From an uncultured Pelagibacteraceae bacterium (GTDB taxonomy: Bacteria; Pseudomonadota; Alphaproteobacteria; Pelagibacterales; Pelagibacteraceae), in contig CACJRK010000009.1 in assembly GCA_902595795.1 (NCBI GenBank), forward strand, positions 1-43,976: a stretch of 43,976 nt of DNA. Reading direction: 5' to 3'. Position numbers and translations under genes: made by a program. A model generated the notes under the pieces. That model did not search any database, was not told the origin of the DNA, and was given only the letters and a program-made list of their open reading frames with translations. Below are positions 1 through 9,795 of this stretch, one piece after another; the stretch's first letter is position 1; each line of letters begins with the position of its first letter.

Positions 1-1
1 A

Positions 2-1048
2 TTAATCTCTGCATTTTTAGAAAAACTATTTTCAAAGTATGTGGATTATAATTTTACAGCAGGACTGGAAGACCAACTAGATGATATTACGTCAGGAAAA
101 GAAAGTTGGTTAAAAGTTCTAGAGTTGTTTTGGAAAGATTTTAATAGCAATGTTTCAGAGGTAAAAGAGAAAAGGACCAGAGAAGTTTTAGATCTGTTAA
201 ATGAGAGTTTAGGAGCATTGATATTTGATACTGATAAAGAAGGAAAGATAGTTAGAAAATGTCAGTTATGCAATACTGGGTCACTGAGTTTAAAAAATAG
301 TTTTAGAGGAGGTGCTTTTATTGGATGTTCAAACTATCCTGAATGTAAATTTACAAGACCATTATCAAAAGCAAAAGCGGCTGTTCAGACACAACTAGCA
401 GAACCAAAATTTCTTGGAAAACACGAAAATGGAAATGATATTTTTCTAAAAAATGGAAGATTTGGTCCATATCTTCAATATGAGAAAGCTCTTGAAGAAA
501 ACATTGAGGAAGAAAAACCTAAAAAGAGAAAAAAAACAAAAAAAAAGAAACCTGAAGTTAATGAACTATTAAAAAACGTATCTATTCCAAAGGGTATTGA
601 GTTAGAAAGTATTGACCTAGATAAAGCTAAATTTTTATGTTCGCTTCCTAAATCATTGGGTGTCAATCCGGAAAATCAAAAAGATATTACTTTAAACACT
701 GGTAGATTTGGACCATATTTAAAATGCGAAAATAAATCAGCTAGAATAGAAAATGTGGAAGAAATTTTTTCTATAGGATTAAATAGAGCTATAACATTAA
801 TTTCTGAAGCAAAACCTGGAAGAATGTCTTCTTCGGTTATAAAAGACTTAGGAGAGCATCCTGAAGATAAAAAACCAGTAAGAATCATGAAAGGTCAATA
901 TGGACCATACATTAAATATAAATCTCTAAATGCAACAATACCAGAAGAAAAAGACCCATTAGAGCTAACAATGGAAGAGGCTCTTATATTAATTGAGAAA
1001 AGAAGAGAATACGATAGAAATAAAAAATCTAAAAAAAAGAAAAAATAA
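2..1048 (+). CDS. topA: DNA topoisomerase I, C-terminal part (5' end outside window)
   Basis: This is the 3' portion of a type IA topoisomerase, which relaxes negative supercoils. The reading frame is open from base 2, so the GTG at 41 is an internal codon and not a start. The first visible residues (VDYNFTAGLEDQLDDI) match the end of the TopA catalytic core; the active-site tyrosine lies upstream, outside the window. A four-cysteine zinc ribbon (CQLC, then CSNYPEC) follows. After it come three copies of the TopA C-terminal repeat signature (GRFGPYLQ, GRFGPYLK, GQYGPYIK), and the protein ends in a lysine-rich tail. A RidA-family gene starts 3 bp downstream. I am sure of the family; only the missing N-terminus limits the entry. 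Confidence 0.95.
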   Translation, partial: LISAFLEKLFSKYVDYNFTAGLEDQLDDITSGKESWLKVLELFWKDFNSNVSEVKEKRTREVLDLLNESLGALIFDTDKEGKIVRKCQLCNTGSLSLKNSFRGGAFIGCSNYPECKFTRPLSKAKAAVQTQLAEPKFLGKHENGNDIFLKNGRFGPYLQYEKALEENIEEEKPKKRKKTKKKKPEVNELLKNVSIPKGIELESIDLDKAKFLCSLPKSLGVNPENQKDITLNTGRFGPYLKCENKSARIENVEEIFSIGLNRAITLISEAKPGRMSSSVIKDLGEHPEDKKPVRIMKGQYGPYIKYKSLNATIPEEKDPLELTMEEALILIEKRREYDRNKKSKKKKK

Positions 1049-1051
1049 AAA

Positions 1052-1513
1052 ATGAATTTTGAAAATAAAATCAAAGAGTTAAAAATTAATCTTCCAGAAG
1101 CAAAACCACCTGTTGGTTCTTATGTTGCAACAAAAATAGTTGGAAATTTACTTTATATTTCTGGTCAAATTTCAATTTCAGAAAATGGTGAATTAATAAA
1201 AGGAAAAATTGGAAAAGATTTATCAGTAGAAGAAGGTTATAAAGCAGCAGAAAGGTGTGGTTTAAGTATTATATCTCAAGCAAAAGTAGCTTGTAATGGA
1301 GATCTTTCTAAAATTAAATCCTGCGTAAAATTAACAGGTTTTGTTAATTCAACTGATAATTTTACAGAACAACCTAAAATAATTAATGGCGCTTCGGATT
1401 TAATTGCTTCTGTTTTTGGTGACGCAGGAATGCATACCAGAGCAGCTGTTAGTACAAATAGTTTACCATTGGGTGTATCTGTTGAAGTTGATGCTATTTT
1501 TGAATTAAATTAA
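1052..1513 (+). CDS. RidA/YjgF family protein (153 aa)
   Basis: Members of this family fold as trimeric chorismate-mutase-like proteins, and RidA itself hydrolyses reactive enamine/imine intermediates of amino-acid metabolism. The signature ISGQIS near residue 37 and the C-terminal HTRAAVSTNSLPLGVSVEVDA, with the conserved arginine, place it here. At 153 aa it is longer than classical RidA (about 128 aa). It resembles the longer YjgF-like subgroup with a two-helix insert (EGYKAAERCGLSIISQAK), whose substrate is poorly defined, so I give no gene symbol. It follows topA by 3 bp and probably shares its transcript. Its stop abuts the stop of the convergent ugd gene with no spacer. Confidence 0.85.
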   Translation: MNFENKIKELKINLPEAKPPVGSYVATKIVGNLLYISGQISISENGELIKGKIGKDLSVEEGYKAAERCGLSIISQAKVACNGDLSKIKSCVKLTGFVNSTDNFTEQPKIINGASDLIASVFGDAGMHTRAAVSTNSLPLGVSVEVDAIFELN

Positions 1514-2812
1514 TTATCTTCCAATACCAAAATATTTAATATTTAACTTTCTCATCTTTAAAGGAGAATATATATTTCTCATATCAAATATTTTAAAATT
1601 ATTTTTTTTAACTAATTTTTTAAAATTAAGAAATTTAAAATCATTCCACTCTGTATGCAAAATTACTAGATCTGCATTAAAACATGCTAATGCTATACTT
1701 TTAGAAAATTTTACATTTTTTAAATTTTTGAATTCAATTTTCTCTCCTGAAGGATCGTAGTAATTAATTTTACTTTTTTTTTTGTTTAAATAATTAATCA
1801 TAGGTATACTTGAAGCTTCACGCATATCATCTGTATTTGGTTTAAAAGTGACACCTAGAAAGGTAATTTTTTTATTTCTTAACTTATTATTCAAAATTGA
1901 TTTTACTCTTTCTAAAAGTAAAGTTTTTCTAGAATCATTTGATGCAACTATACTTTTTACTATTGTTAAATCAGTTTTAAATTTATTTCCAATATCGATT
2001 AAAGCACGGGTATCTTTAGGAAAACAAGATCCACCATAGGCTGGCCCAGCTCTTAAAAATCTATCACCAATACGTTGGTCTAAACCCATACCTAAAGATA
2101 TATCTTTAATATCTATACCAGTTTTTTCACACAAATTTGCTAACTCATTTATAAACGAAATTTTAGTTGCTAGAAATGAATTTGAGGCATATTTAATTAA
2201 TTCAGCCCCTCTTCTTGAGGTATTAAAGTATCTACTGCTTTTTTTGATTAATGGCATGTATAAAGCTTTAAGTATCTTATTCGCTTTTTTACTTTCAGTA
2301 CCAATTATAACACGGTCTGGATAAGTAAAGTCTCTTATAGCCTCACCTTCCCTCAAAAATTCAGGATTTGAAACTACATCGATTAATTTTTTTTTTTTTA
2401 AATTATTTAAAATTTTTTCAATTTTGTCTCCTGTAGTTACAGGGACAGTTGATTTTGTAACAATAATTTTGTACTTATATATTAATTTTTTAAGCTCATT
2501 TGCAACATTAAAAACGTATTTTAAATTTGCAGAATTACTATTTTTTTTCGTAGGGGTGCCAACACAAATAAAAATTATATCTGAATTTTGAACTGCTTTT
2601 TTTAAGTTAGACGTAAAAAACAACCTTTTTTGCTTATGATTTTTTTTTAAAATTTCTTCCAAGCCAGGTTCGTATATTGGTACTAATCCTTTATTTAAGG
2701 AATTGATTTTATTAATATCATTATCAACACAATATACTGTGTTACCTAAATCAGAAAAACATACTCCGCTTACCAAACCAACATAACCTGTTCCAATCAT
2801 GCATAGTTTCAT
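1514..2812 (-). CDS. ugd: UDP-glucose 6-dehydrogenase
   Basis: It oxidises UDP-glucose to UDP-glucuronate with two NAD+ for surface polysaccharide synthesis. The N-terminal Rossmann motif GTGYVGLVSG is at residues 7-16. The catalytic cysteine is in GGSCFPKDT (Cys263), and Lys207 and Asn211 are in ELIKYASN. The C-terminal UDP-binding domain is complete; 432 aa is the usual length. It overlaps the upstream galU by 4 bp (ATGA type), so the enzyme making UDP-glucose and the enzyme using it are translationally coupled. GDP-mannose dehydrogenase belongs to the same superfamily, but coupling to galU makes the UDP-glucose enzyme far more likely. Confidence 0.93.
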   Translation of the reverse strand: MKLCMIGTGYVGLVSGVCFSDLGNTVYCVDNDINKINSLNKGLVPIYEPGLEEILKKNHKQKRLFFTSNLKKAVQNSDIIFICVGTPTKKNSNSANLKYVFNVANELKKLIYKYKIIVTKSTVPVTTGDKIEKILNNLKKKKLIDVVSNPEFLREGEAIRDFTYPDRVIIGTESKKANKILKALYMPLIKKSSRYFNTSRRGAELIKYASNSFLATKISFINELANLCEKTGIDIKDISLGMGLDQRIGDRFLRAGPAYGGSCFPKDTRALIDIGNKFKTDLTIVKSIVASNDSRKTLLLERVKSILNNKLRNKKITFLGVTFKPNTDDMREASSIPMINYLNKKKSKINYYDPSGEKIEFKNLKNVKFSKSIALACFNADLVILHTEWNDFKFLNFKKLVKKNNFKIFDMRNIYSPLKMRKLNIKYFGIGR

Positions 2813-3624
2813 AATTTACCTACTTCTTTACATGAGTTTATGTAACCATTCATTGTCCCACAGTCCAGATATTTGCCCTCAAAACTATGGGCTATAAATT
2901 TTTCTTTATCATTGATTAATAACTGAATAGCATCAGTTATATGTACTTCTTCACCTCTCTTAGGTTTTAAGGACTTAATTTTATTAAAAATTGATCTAGG
3001 CAAGATATATCTTCCTATAACAGCATTATTTGATGGAGCATTTCTCACAGTAGGTTTTTCAATAACACTTTCAATAACAAAATTTCTTTTATTTAATTTA
3101 TTATTAATTTTGTATATACCCCATCGCGAAACATTATTTTTTTTCACCTTCATAGAAGCCATAACTGAAGACTTATATTTTTTATGAACCTTGATCATTG
3201 CTTTAGAGCAATTTTTTTTAATTATTAAATCATCCGGTAGCAGCATTAAGAAATATTTATTTTTAATATATTTTTGTGTTTTAAGAACAGCATCACCTGT
3301 ACCCCTTGGAATGTTTTGAAAAACAAACTTAATTTTATTTTTATATTTAAGTATCTTTTTGTATTTATTAATTATTTTCAAATCTTTCTTTTTTTTGATA
3401 ATATTTTTATAAAATTGATCACTATAAAAATATTTTTTTATCATTAATTTTTTAGTGGAAATAATAAATATAATCTCTTTAATGCCTGCCTCAATACATT
3501 CATCAAGAATATATTCAATCCCAGGCCTACCATTTATAGGTAAAAGCTCTTTAGCAAAAACACTGGTCAAAGGCAGTAATCTGGTACCAAGTCCAGCTAA
3601 AGGAATAATTGCTTGTTTAATCAT
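2809..3624 (-). CDS. galU: UTP-glucose-1-phosphate uridylyltransferase
   Basis: It makes UDP-glucose from UTP and glucose-1-phosphate in the cytoplasm. The nucleotide-binding loop PLAGLGTRLLPLT is at residues 8-20, followed by AKELLPI and GIEYILDE, as in bacterial GalU. Further GalU motifs are FQNIPRGTGDAV, LPDDLI, VIEKP and GEEVHITDAI. At 271 aa it is slightly shorter than E. coli GalU (302 aa) but has all motifs. It is the first gene of a galU-ugd pair and is divergent from panC with about 34 bp between starts, so its promoter must lie within that gap or inside panC. Confidence 0.93.
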   Translation of the reverse strand: MIKQAIIPLAGLGTRLLPLTSVFAKELLPINGRPGIEYILDECIEAGIKEIIFIISTKKLMIKKYFYSDQFYKNIIKKKKDLKIINKYKKILKYKNKIKFVFQNIPRGTGDAVLKTQKYIKNKYFLMLLPDDLIIKKNCSKAMIKVHKKYKSSVMASMKVKKNNVSRWGIYKINNKLNKRNFVIESVIEKPTVRNAPSNNAVIGRYILPRSIFNKIKSLKPKRGEEVHITDAIQLLINDKEKFIAHSFEGKYLDCGTMNGYINSCKEVGKL

Positions 3625-3658
3625 TTAAATGTTTTACTTATTAAATATTTTTATACAA

Positions 3659-4474
3659 ATGAAAGTTTTATTAAACAATGCCTCATTATCTGAATCATTA
3701 AGGCCATTTAATGACCTCGGTTTTGTTCCTACTATGGGTGGAATACATAAAGGTCATTTATCACTTATAAACAAATCCAATAAACTTTGTAAAAAAACAA
3801 TTGTAAGTATTTTTGTTAATCCAAAACAATTTAATAATAAAGAAGATTTAAAATCATATCCACGAAATATTAAAAAAGATTTAAAAATTCTAAAAAAAAG
3901 TAAAAAAGTTGATTTTGTTTTTATTCCAAAATTTAAAGACATTTATAAAGATAAAAAAAAATCAAAAATTACACTACTTAAAAAAGATAAAATTTTGTGT
4001 GCTAAATTTAGAAAAGGTCATTTTGAGGGAGTTTTAGATGTAATGAATAAATTAACTAAAATTGTGAATCCTAGAAAGATATTTATGGGAGAAAAAGATT
4101 TACAGCAGTTATATTTAGTCAAAAAAATATTGGAAAGAAAATATAGAACCAAGGTTATTCCTTGTAAAACAATTCGTGATAGTAATAAAGTTGCACTTTC
4201 ATCAAGAAACTTTCTTTTAAATAAATCTAATTTAAAAACAGCAGCAACTATAAATAAAATATTGGCAAAAATTAAAAAAAATATTAGAATCAATAAAAAT
4301 ATTTCCTACTTTTTAAAGATTAAAAAAAAAGAATTAATAAATAATTTTAAAATTAAAATTGATTACTTGGAGTTGAGAAATATAAATAATCTAAAAATTT
4401 CAAATACAAGTAAAAATTCAAGATTATTTATAGCTTATTATTTAGGCAATGTTAGATTAATTGATAACATTTAA
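3659..4474 (+). CDS. panC: Pantoate-beta-alanine ligase (pantothenate synthetase)
   Basis: It condenses pantoate and beta-alanine with ATP, the last step of pantothenate synthesis. The adenylate-forming HxGH signature is in GGIHKGHLSL. Family motifs FVNPKQFN, FRKGHFEGVLDVMNKL, FMGEKDLQQ and LSSRNFLL all follow in order. I chose the ATG at 3659 (protein MKVLLNNASL, 271 aa) over an in-frame ATG at 3629, because PanC proteins start close to this point and the extra ten residues resemble nothing in the family. The protein is extremely lysine- and asparagine-rich, in keeping with the low GC. It is convergent with mgtE, with one base between stops. Confidence 0.92.
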   Translation: MKVLLNNASLSESLRPFNDLGFVPTMGGIHKGHLSLINKSNKLCKKTIVSIFVNPKQFNNKEDLKSYPRNIKKDLKILKKSKKVDFVFIPKFKDIYKDKKKSKITLLKKDKILCAKFRKGHFEGVLDVMNKLTKIVNPRKIFMGEKDLQQLYLVKKILERKYRTKVIPCKTIRDSNKVALSSRNFLLNKSNLKTAATINKILAKIKKNIRINKNISYFLKIKKKELINNFKIKIDYLELRNINNLKISNTSKNSRLFIAYYLGNVRLIDNI

Positions 4475-4475
4475 T

Positions 4476-5849
4476 TTACAAAAAATACGCTCCAACACCT
4501 AAAAAAGAAACAAAACCAATTACATCTGTAATTGTTGTTACAAAAACACTTGATGCAATTGCTGGATCAATATTTATCTTTTTCAAAGTAAAAGGAACTA
4601 ATATGCCAAATAATCCAGCTATAATCATTGTTAGTACCATTGATATTGCAATAATGATTGAAAGGATACTATCTTGAAACCATATCTGAACAATTAAAGC
4701 ACTTATTGCTGCAAAAATAATTCCATTTAAAATACCTATAGAAAATTCTTTAAATACATTTGATGAGAAATTATTTTGTGTCAAATCATTTGTAGCTATA
4801 GTTCTTACTGTAACAGCAAGTGTCTGCATTCCAGCATTTCCACCCATTGATGCAACTATAGGCATTAAAAAAGCTAATACGACCATTTGTTCAATAGTTG
4901 CACCAAATAAACTAATACACCAGGTAGCTAAAAAAGCTGTAAACAGATTAAGCAAAAGCCAATTAAATCTTCTCTTCGTTTTTTTAACAACTCCATCGGT
5001 AATTTCTTCATCCCCAACACCTGCTAATCTTAAAGCGTCTTCTTCAGCCTCTTCTTTCAAGACCGTTAAAACATCATCGTTCATAATCATACCAACTAAT
5101 TTATTTTTTTTATCTACAACAGCAGCAGAATTTAAATTGTAATTTTCAAATAAATTAGCAACCTCCTCTTTATCCATTTCAACAGGTATTAATAACTGAG
5201 ATTCTGACATAATTGATGACATTTTAGTATCTCGTGGTGTTGTAAGAACTCTAGATGATGGAACAGTTCCTATTGGTTTAAAATCCTCGTTAACAATAAA
5301 AATTTCTAAAAATTCTTCAGGTAAATCTTTATTTTCTCTTAAATAATCAATTGTTTGACCTACAGACCAATTACTTGGTATTGCAGTAAACTCTCTTTGC
5401 ATAAGTCTAGCTGCTGTGTCTTCTGGGTAACTTAAACTTTCTAATAAAGCAAAGCGATCTTTTGGCGGTAGTGAACTAAGAATTGCATTTTTATCTTCTT
5501 CAGGAACATTTTCTAATATAGAAATAGCATCATCGGATTCTAACCCTTTAAGAATACTAACTATAGAATCTGAAGATAAATAGGTAATAATTTCTGATTG
5601 AATAGATTCATTCAATTCAACAAAAACCTCTGGATCAATATTGAAATTGTTTAATTTAATTAAACTTTCTCTATCAGTCTCACTAAGATGTTCAATTATA
5701 TCTGCTGCATCAGCAGGGTGCATTTCATTAAAAGAATTAGTTATAAATTGAGCGTCATTATTAGCTATTTTGCTTGTAACAACTCTTATATATTCTTTAT
5801 TAAATTCAAAATTTACTTTTTTATCTTTAGTTTTTTTTGTTAAAGACAT
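4476..5849 (-). CDS. mgtE: Magnesium transporter MgtE
   Basis: It is an inner-membrane Mg2+ channel/transporter gated by cytosolic Mg2+. An N-terminal superhelical MgtE domain (about residues 30-135, with MHPADAADIIEHL) is followed by a CBS pair (about 140-265, with AAVVDKKNKLVGMIMNDDVL). The membrane part (about 290-457) contains the family signature PIVASMGGNAGMQTLAVTVR. At 457 aa it is full length. The gene is divergent from lipB and convergent with panC. I see no M-box riboswitch in the short upstream gap, so regulation is probably by the protein's own Mg2+ sensor. Confidence 0.93.
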   Translation of the reverse strand: MSLTKKTKDKKVNFEFNKEYIRVVTSKIANNDAQFITNSFNEMHPADAADIIEHLSETDRESLIKLNNFNIDPEVFVELNESIQSEIITYLSSDSIVSILKGLESDDAISILENVPEEDKNAILSSLPPKDRFALLESLSYPEDTAARLMQREFTAIPSNWSVGQTIDYLRENKDLPEEFLEIFIVNEDFKPIGTVPSSRVLTTPRDTKMSSIMSESQLLIPVEMDKEEVANLFENYNLNSAAVVDKKNKLVGMIMNDDVLTVLKEEAEEDALRLAGVGDEEITDGVVKKTKRRFNWLLLNLFTAFLATWCISLFGATIEQMVVLAFLMPIVASMGGNAGMQTLAVTVRTIATNDLTQNNFSSNVFKEFSIGILNGIIFAAISALIVQIWFQDSILSIIIAISMVLTMIIAGLFGILVPFTLKKINIDPAIASSVFVTTITDVIGFVSFLGVGAYFL

Positions 5850-5870
5850 AAATCTACCTATAATTTAGAT

Positions 5871-5899
5871 TTGCACTATTAATACATAATAAAGATAAT
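5871..5899 (+). promoter_or_regulatory. Candidate sigma70-type promoter of lipB
   Basis: TTGCAC-N17-GATAAT fits the housekeeping consensus well and lies only 11 bases before the lipB ATG at 5911. If it is used, transcription would start about 5 nt before the ATG, giving an almost leaderless message. Called by eye only; AT-rich DNA gives many chance matches. Confidence 0.5.
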
Positions 5900-5910
5900 A
5901 CAAATTATAA

Positions 5911-6528
5911 ATGAACTTCGAGATCAAAAAGTCAATAAAACCAGTGAATTATTTTGATGCTATCAATATACTAGAGTCAAGATTAAAGGATTTGTATGAA
6001 AATAATGGGCAAGAGTTAATTTGGACTTTGGAGCATAATGAAGTTTTTACTGCGGGAACTTCCTATAAGAAAAATGAGATTATTGATAAATCCATCAAAA
6101 TATTAGAAACAAATAGAGGTGGTAAAATTACTTACCATGGGCCAGGTCAATTAATTTGTTATTTTGTTTTAGATTTAAGAAAAAAAAAGGATATTAGAAA
6201 ATTTATAAATATTATTGAAAATACAATAATTGAAACATTAAAATTTTATAAAATAGAAACTTTCCCAGATAAAAATAATATTGGTATTTGGTACAAGAAT
6301 AAAGATGAAATCAAAAAAATAGCTGCAATTGGTATTAGGGTTAGCAAATGGGTTGCTTATCATGGTTTTGCAATAAATATAAATAACGATCTAGAAAATT
6401 ATAAAAAAATTATACCATGCGGTATTTCAGATAAAGGAGTAACTAATTTAAAAAGTATCATAGATCAGGATTACTCAAATCTAAGTGATAAATTAATTAA
6501 AAATTTTATTTCAAATTTGAAAATCTAA
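5911..6528 (+). CDS. lipB: Octanoyltransferase (lipoyl/octanoyl-ACP:protein transferase)
   Basis: It transfers octanoyl groups from ACP to the lipoyl domains of 2-oxoacid dehydrogenases and GcvH, before LipA inserts sulfur. The signature [16 protein letters not shown] (about residues 69-84) is clear. The catalytic pair is Lys136 in KKIAAIGIR and Cys170 in IPCGI. The length, 205 aa, is normal. Its 3' end overlaps the convergent rluC-type gene by 23 bp. No Shine-Dalgarno is visible and the candidate promoter is very close to the start. Confidence 0.94.
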   Translation: MNFEIKKSIKPVNYFDAINILESRLKDLYENNGQELIWTLEHNEVFTAGTSYKKNEIIDKSIKILETNRGGKITYHGPGQLICYFVLDLRKKKDIRKFINIIENTIIETLKFYKIETFPDKNNIGIWYKNKDEIKKIAAIGIRVSKWVAYHGFAININNDLENYKKIIPCGISDKGVTNLKSIIDQDYSNLSDKLIKNFISNLKI

Positions 6529-7423
6529 GTCTTTTAGATTTTAAAAGTTTTTTAAAATAATCAGGTAACAATGCAGAATATGTGTGTTTTATCTCATTAA
6601 TTTTAAATTTAATTTGATATGAATGTAACATTAAATTTTTATTAATTCCTTTATTAGAATTTGATAATTTATATTTTGTATCTCCAAATATTGGGTTGCC
6701 TATTGAATGCAATTGTTTTCTTAATTGGTGTTTTCTGCCAGTAATAGGTTTTAACTCTAATAAACTTGCCTCAGAATTTTTATCAATAACTTTAAAAATT
6801 GTTTTTGCTTTTTCGGTTATTTTTTTATCACCGTCGTATCTAATCAAATCATCATTCCATACACCAGATTTTTTATTAATTTCTCCCTGGCAGATAGCTA
6901 AATAAGTTTTGTGAACCTTTCTTAGCCTAAATAAAGAAGTGATTAATTGAGCGGTCTCTCTATTTTTAGCTATAATAAAAACTCCTGATGTGTCTTTATC
7001 TAATCTATGAACGGAATAAGGTTTTGTTCCTTCGAAAATTTTACTTTTAGCAAAAATATCTACTAAATTTTTTTTTGATTTAGTTCCACCTTGAACTGAT
7101 ATGCCTGAAGATTTATTTAAAACTACAAAGTTATCATTGTTGTCAATAATTTGATCTTCATTTGATTTGATAATTTCATTTGAAGGTAAAAACTTAATTT
7201 TTTTTTGCTTAATTATTTCTTTAAATTCAATATTAAATATATTTATCTCATCTTTTGTTTTTATTTTAAAAGAACTTTTAACTTTTTTTTTATTAAGTTT
7301 TATTTTTCCTGTTCTTAAATATTTCTCAACAAGTCCTTGTGGAATGTTTCCAATTTTTAATCTTAACCATCTGTCTAAACGCATATCATTACACGTTGAA
7401 TCAACGATGTAAGATTTTTTCAT
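6506..7423 (-). CDS. rluC: RluC/RluD-type 23S rRNA pseudouridine synthase
   Basis: It isomerises uridines in 23S rRNA. An S4-like RNA-binding domain ([31 protein letters not shown], about residues 14-45) precedes the catalytic domain. The catalytic motif [10 protein letters not shown] contains Asp142, and [22 protein letters not shown] is the C-terminal family motif. At 305 aa it is standard. It starts 10 bp after rplQ on the same strand, so it may be the tail of the alpha operon. RluC rather than RluD is chosen from the overall motif wording and is the less certain part of the call. Confidence 0.85.
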   Translation of the reverse strand: MKKSYIVDSTCNDMRLDRWLRLKIGNIPQGLVEKYLRTGKIKLNKKKVKSSFKIKTKDEINIFNIEFKEIIKQKKIKFLPSNEIIKSNEDQIIDNNDNFVVLNKSSGISVQGGTKSKKNLVDIFAKSKIFEGTKPYSVHRLDKDTSGVFIIAKNRETAQLITSLFRLRKVHKTYLAICQGEINKKSGVWNDDLIRYDGDKKITEKAKTIFKVIDKNSEASLLELKPITGRKHQLRKQLHSIGNPIFGDTKYKLSNSNKGINKNLMLHSYQIKFKINEIKHTYSALLPDYFKKLLKSKRLRFSNLK

Positions 7424-7433
7424 GATTTAAGAT

Positions 7434-7877
7434 TTAAGCTGTAGCTTGTTTTTTTTCTTCTGTTTTAGGAGCTTCTTTAATTATATTTTTTTTAGGTTTA
7501 TCAACTCTCTTAGCTTCAACATCTCTGTCAATAAATTCAATTATTGCCATTGGTGCATTATCTCCATATCTAAATCCGGCCTTAATTATTCTTGTGTAAC
7601 CACCTTTTCTATTCTGATATCTTTTAGAAAGTGTTTTTTTAACTTTATTAGCTGATTTAATGTCCTGTAATTTAGAAACCAACATTTTTGTTGTTTGAAG
7701 AGTTTCTTTTTTTCCTAAAGTTATAATCTTATCTGCTTGTGGTTTTAAAAATTTAGCTTTTGGCAAAGTAGTTTTAATTTGTTCATACTTAATTAGGGAA
7801 TTAAGCATGTTCTTAAGAAGAGCTTTTCTATGCTCAGATGTTCTATTTAACTTTTTATTCGCCAGGCCGTGTCTCAT
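7434..7877 (-). CDS. rplQ: 50S ribosomal protein L17
   Basis: L17 lies near the peptide exit tunnel. The N-terminus [24 protein letters not shown] is diagnostic and GGYTRIIKAGFRYGDNAPMAIIEFIDR gives the C-terminal core. At 147 aa it is longer than E. coli L17 (127 aa) because of a lysine/glutamate-rich tail after residue 120 (KPKKNIIKEAPKTEEKKQ). It is the last ribosomal gene of the block, and its start overlaps the end of rpoA by one base. Confidence 0.96.
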   Translation of the reverse strand: MRHGLANKKLNRTSEHRKALLKNMLNSLIKYEQIKTTLPKAKFLKPQADKIITLGKKETLQTTKMLVSKLQDIKSANKVKKTLSKRYQNRKGGYTRIIKAGFRYGDNAPMAIIEFIDRDVEAKRVDKPKKNIIKEAPKTEEKKQATA

Positions 7878-8905
7878 TAAATTGCTTCCTCTAGTTTTTT
7901 AGACATTTCTGCAATATTATCTGGTGGCCAGTTAGGAATCTCCATTCCTAAATATAAAGACATTCCAGTTAAAACTTCTTTAATTTCATTCAGTGATTTT
8001 CTTCCAAAATTAGGTGTTCTCAACATTTCACCTTCTGATTTTTGAACTAAGTCACCAATATAAATAATATTATCATTTTTTAAGCAATTCATTGATCTAA
8101 CTGATAATTCTAGTTCATCTACTTTTCTTAATAGATTTTTATTAAATTCAGGCTCTGTACTAACTTCTTTAACTGGTGCTTCAACAGGTTCATCAAAATT
8201 AATAAACATTTTTAATTGATCTTGAAAAATTCTAGCTGAATATGCCACTGCATCTTCTGCTGAAATTGAACCATTAGTTTCAACCTCCATAGTAAGTTTA
8301 TCGTAATCCAATGCTTTTCCTTCTCTAGCAGTACTTATTGAGTAAGATACCTTTTTAACTGGGCTATAAAGTGAGTCTATCGCGATTAGACCTAACGGTG
8401 GTTCTTCAGGCTTATTCAATTCAGCAGGAACATAACCTTTACCAGTATTTACATTCATTTCCATGTGGAAATTTGTGTTTTCGTCAAGATTACATATTAC
8501 TAAATCAGGATTTAATATTTCAACATCCGCAACTTGCGTGATATCAGACGCCTTTATTTCTCCTGGACCTTTAGCATCTAATATAAGTTTTTTTGTTCCT
8601 TCTGAATTACACTTTAAAGCTAAAGATTTTACGTTTAAAACTATATCAGTTACATCTTCTCTAACGCCTTTTATAGATGTAAATTCGTGTAAAACACCAT
8701 CAATTTGGATTGATGTTACTGCAGCTCCTCTGATTGAAGAAAGTAAAATTCTTCTTAAAGAATTTCCTAAAGTTAATCCATAACCTTTTTCTAGTGGTTC
8801 TGCTATAATCTTAGCATGAGTTAGGTCATCACTGATTTGAACATCCAGTTTAGATGGTTTTATTAATGATTTCCAATTTTTTATATTTACATTTTCTACT
8901 TCCAT
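7877..8905 (-). CDS. rpoA: RNA polymerase alpha subunit
   Basis: The alpha dimer scaffolds RNA polymerase assembly. The N-terminal domain shows [27 protein letters not shown] and the C-terminal domain shows the DNA/activator-binding helices LNCLKN-type ([20 protein letters not shown]) and [16 protein letters not shown]. At 342 aa it is complete with both domains and the linker. It overlaps rpsK and rplQ by one base at each end, a tightly coupled alpha operon. Confidence 0.97.
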   Translation of the reverse strand: MEVENVNIKNWKSLIKPSKLDVQISDDLTHAKIIAEPLEKGYGLTLGNSLRRILLSSIRGAAVTSIQIDGVLHEFTSIKGVREDVTDIVLNVKSLALKCNSEGTKKLILDAKGPGEIKASDITQVADVEILNPDLVICNLDENTNFHMEMNVNTGKGYVPAELNKPEEPPLGLIAIDSLYSPVKKVSYSISTAREGKALDYDKLTMEVETNGSISAEDAVAYSARIFQDQLKMFINFDEPVEAPVKEVSTEPEFNKNLLRKVDELELSVRSMNCLKNDNIIYIGDLVQKSEGEMLRTPNFGRKSLNEIKEVLTGMSLYLGMEIPNWPPDNIAEMSKKLEEAI

Positions 8906-9354
8906 TAAACTCTCCTTTTCTTTGGTGGTCTAGTTCCATTATGAGGCATGGGCGTTGTATCCTTTATTGATAAAATCTTAAAACCTCTTGCTTGTAATGC
9001 TCTTAAAGCTGTTTCACGTCCTGAACCTGGACCTTTTACTTCAACAGATAATGTTTTCAATCCATATTCCAAGGCTTTAGATGCAGCTGCATCAGCAGCA
9101 ATTTGTGCAGCATAAGGTGTTGATTTTCTAGAGCCTTTAAAACCTTTTTGACCAGCTGATGCCCAGGAAATTACATTTCCATTTGTATCTGCAATTGAAA
9201 TAATTGTATTATTGAATGTAGACTGCACATAAGCAATTCCATTTAAAATATTTTTCTTAATTTTTTTCTTTTTTGAATATGAACTTTTAACACTTTTTTT
9301 AGAAGATTTTTCAACCTTCTGATCTTTATTCTCAACTTTATCAGCTTTAGCCAT
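8905..9354 (-). CDS. rpsK: 30S ribosomal protein S11
   Basis: S11 is on the 30S platform. The core is [30 protein letters not shown] and the C-terminal end [15 protein letters not shown] is diagnostic. At 149 aa it has an N-terminal extension of about 20 residues rich in lysine and serine, compared with 129 aa in E. coli. The alternative internal starts do not match the family better, so the long form is kept. It sits 2 bp after rpsM. Confidence 0.96.
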   Translation of the reverse strand: MAKADKVENKDQKVEKSSKKSVKSSYSKKKKIKKNILNGIAYVQSTFNNTIISIADTNGNVISWASAGQKGFKGSRKSTPYAAQIAADAAASKALEYGLKTLSVEVKGPGSGRETALRALQARGFKILSIKDTTPMPHNGTRPPKKRRV

Positions 9355-9356
9355 AA

Positions 9357-9740
9357 CTATTTTTTAGTTGGTGTTAATTTTTTTCCTGCAATCGCGATTG
9401 CTTTTCCTTTTCTTGTTCTTGCATTACATCTTGTTCTTTGTCCTCTAACAGGTAATTTTTTTCTATGCCTTGTTCCTCTGTAACAAGCTAAATCAATTAA
9501 TCTTTTAATACTTAATGAATAATCTCTTCTTAAATCACCTTCGACTTTAAAGTTTTGATCGATGTACTCTCTAATTTTTAAAATCTCTTCATCTGTTAAT
9601 TCATTTACTCTTTTAGCTCTTGAAATTTCTAAAGATGAACAAATTTGCTGAGAGAATTTATCACCAATTCCATAAATATAGGTCAAACCTATGTGAACAA
9701 GCTTATTCTGTGGAATGTTTATACCTGCGATACGAGCCAT
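9357..9740 (-). CDS. rpsM: 30S ribosomal protein S13
   Basis: S13 contacts the 50S subunit and P-site t[29 protein letters not shown] and the C-terminal [22 protein letters not shown] are family hallmarks; 127 aa is near normal. A good promoter lies in the 55-bp gap upstream, so rpsM-rpsK-rpoA-rplQ can be transcribed apart from the spc genes. The usual rpmJ or infA gene between secY/adk and rpsM is not present here. Confidence 0.96.
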   Translation of the reverse strand: MARIAGINIPQNKLVHIGLTYIYGIGDKFSQQICSSLEISRAKRVNELTDEEILKIREYIDQNFKVEGDLRRDYSLSIKRLIDLACYRGTRHRKKLPVRGQRTRCNARTRKGKAIAIAGKKLTPTKK

Positions 9741-9763
9741 AGTTTTTGTGATAAATTGTGCCT

Positions 9764-9791
9764 TTTATATAAGAAGATTAATCAAAGTCAA
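9764..9791 (-). promoter_or_regulatory. Internal promoter between adk and rpsM
   Basis: On the minus strand TTGACT-N16-TATAAA lies in the only sizeable gap (55 bp) of the spc-alpha block. The predicted start is about 17 nt before the rpsM ATG. It would drive the alpha operon (rpsM, rpsK, rpoA, rplQ) separately. The call is from consensus match and position only. Confidence 0.6.
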
Positions 9792-9795
9792 CGTC

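Noticed and set aside
41-1048. GTG at 41 as the start of a 335-aa protein
   Set aside because: The frame is open to the window edge and the upstream codons continue the TopA sequence.
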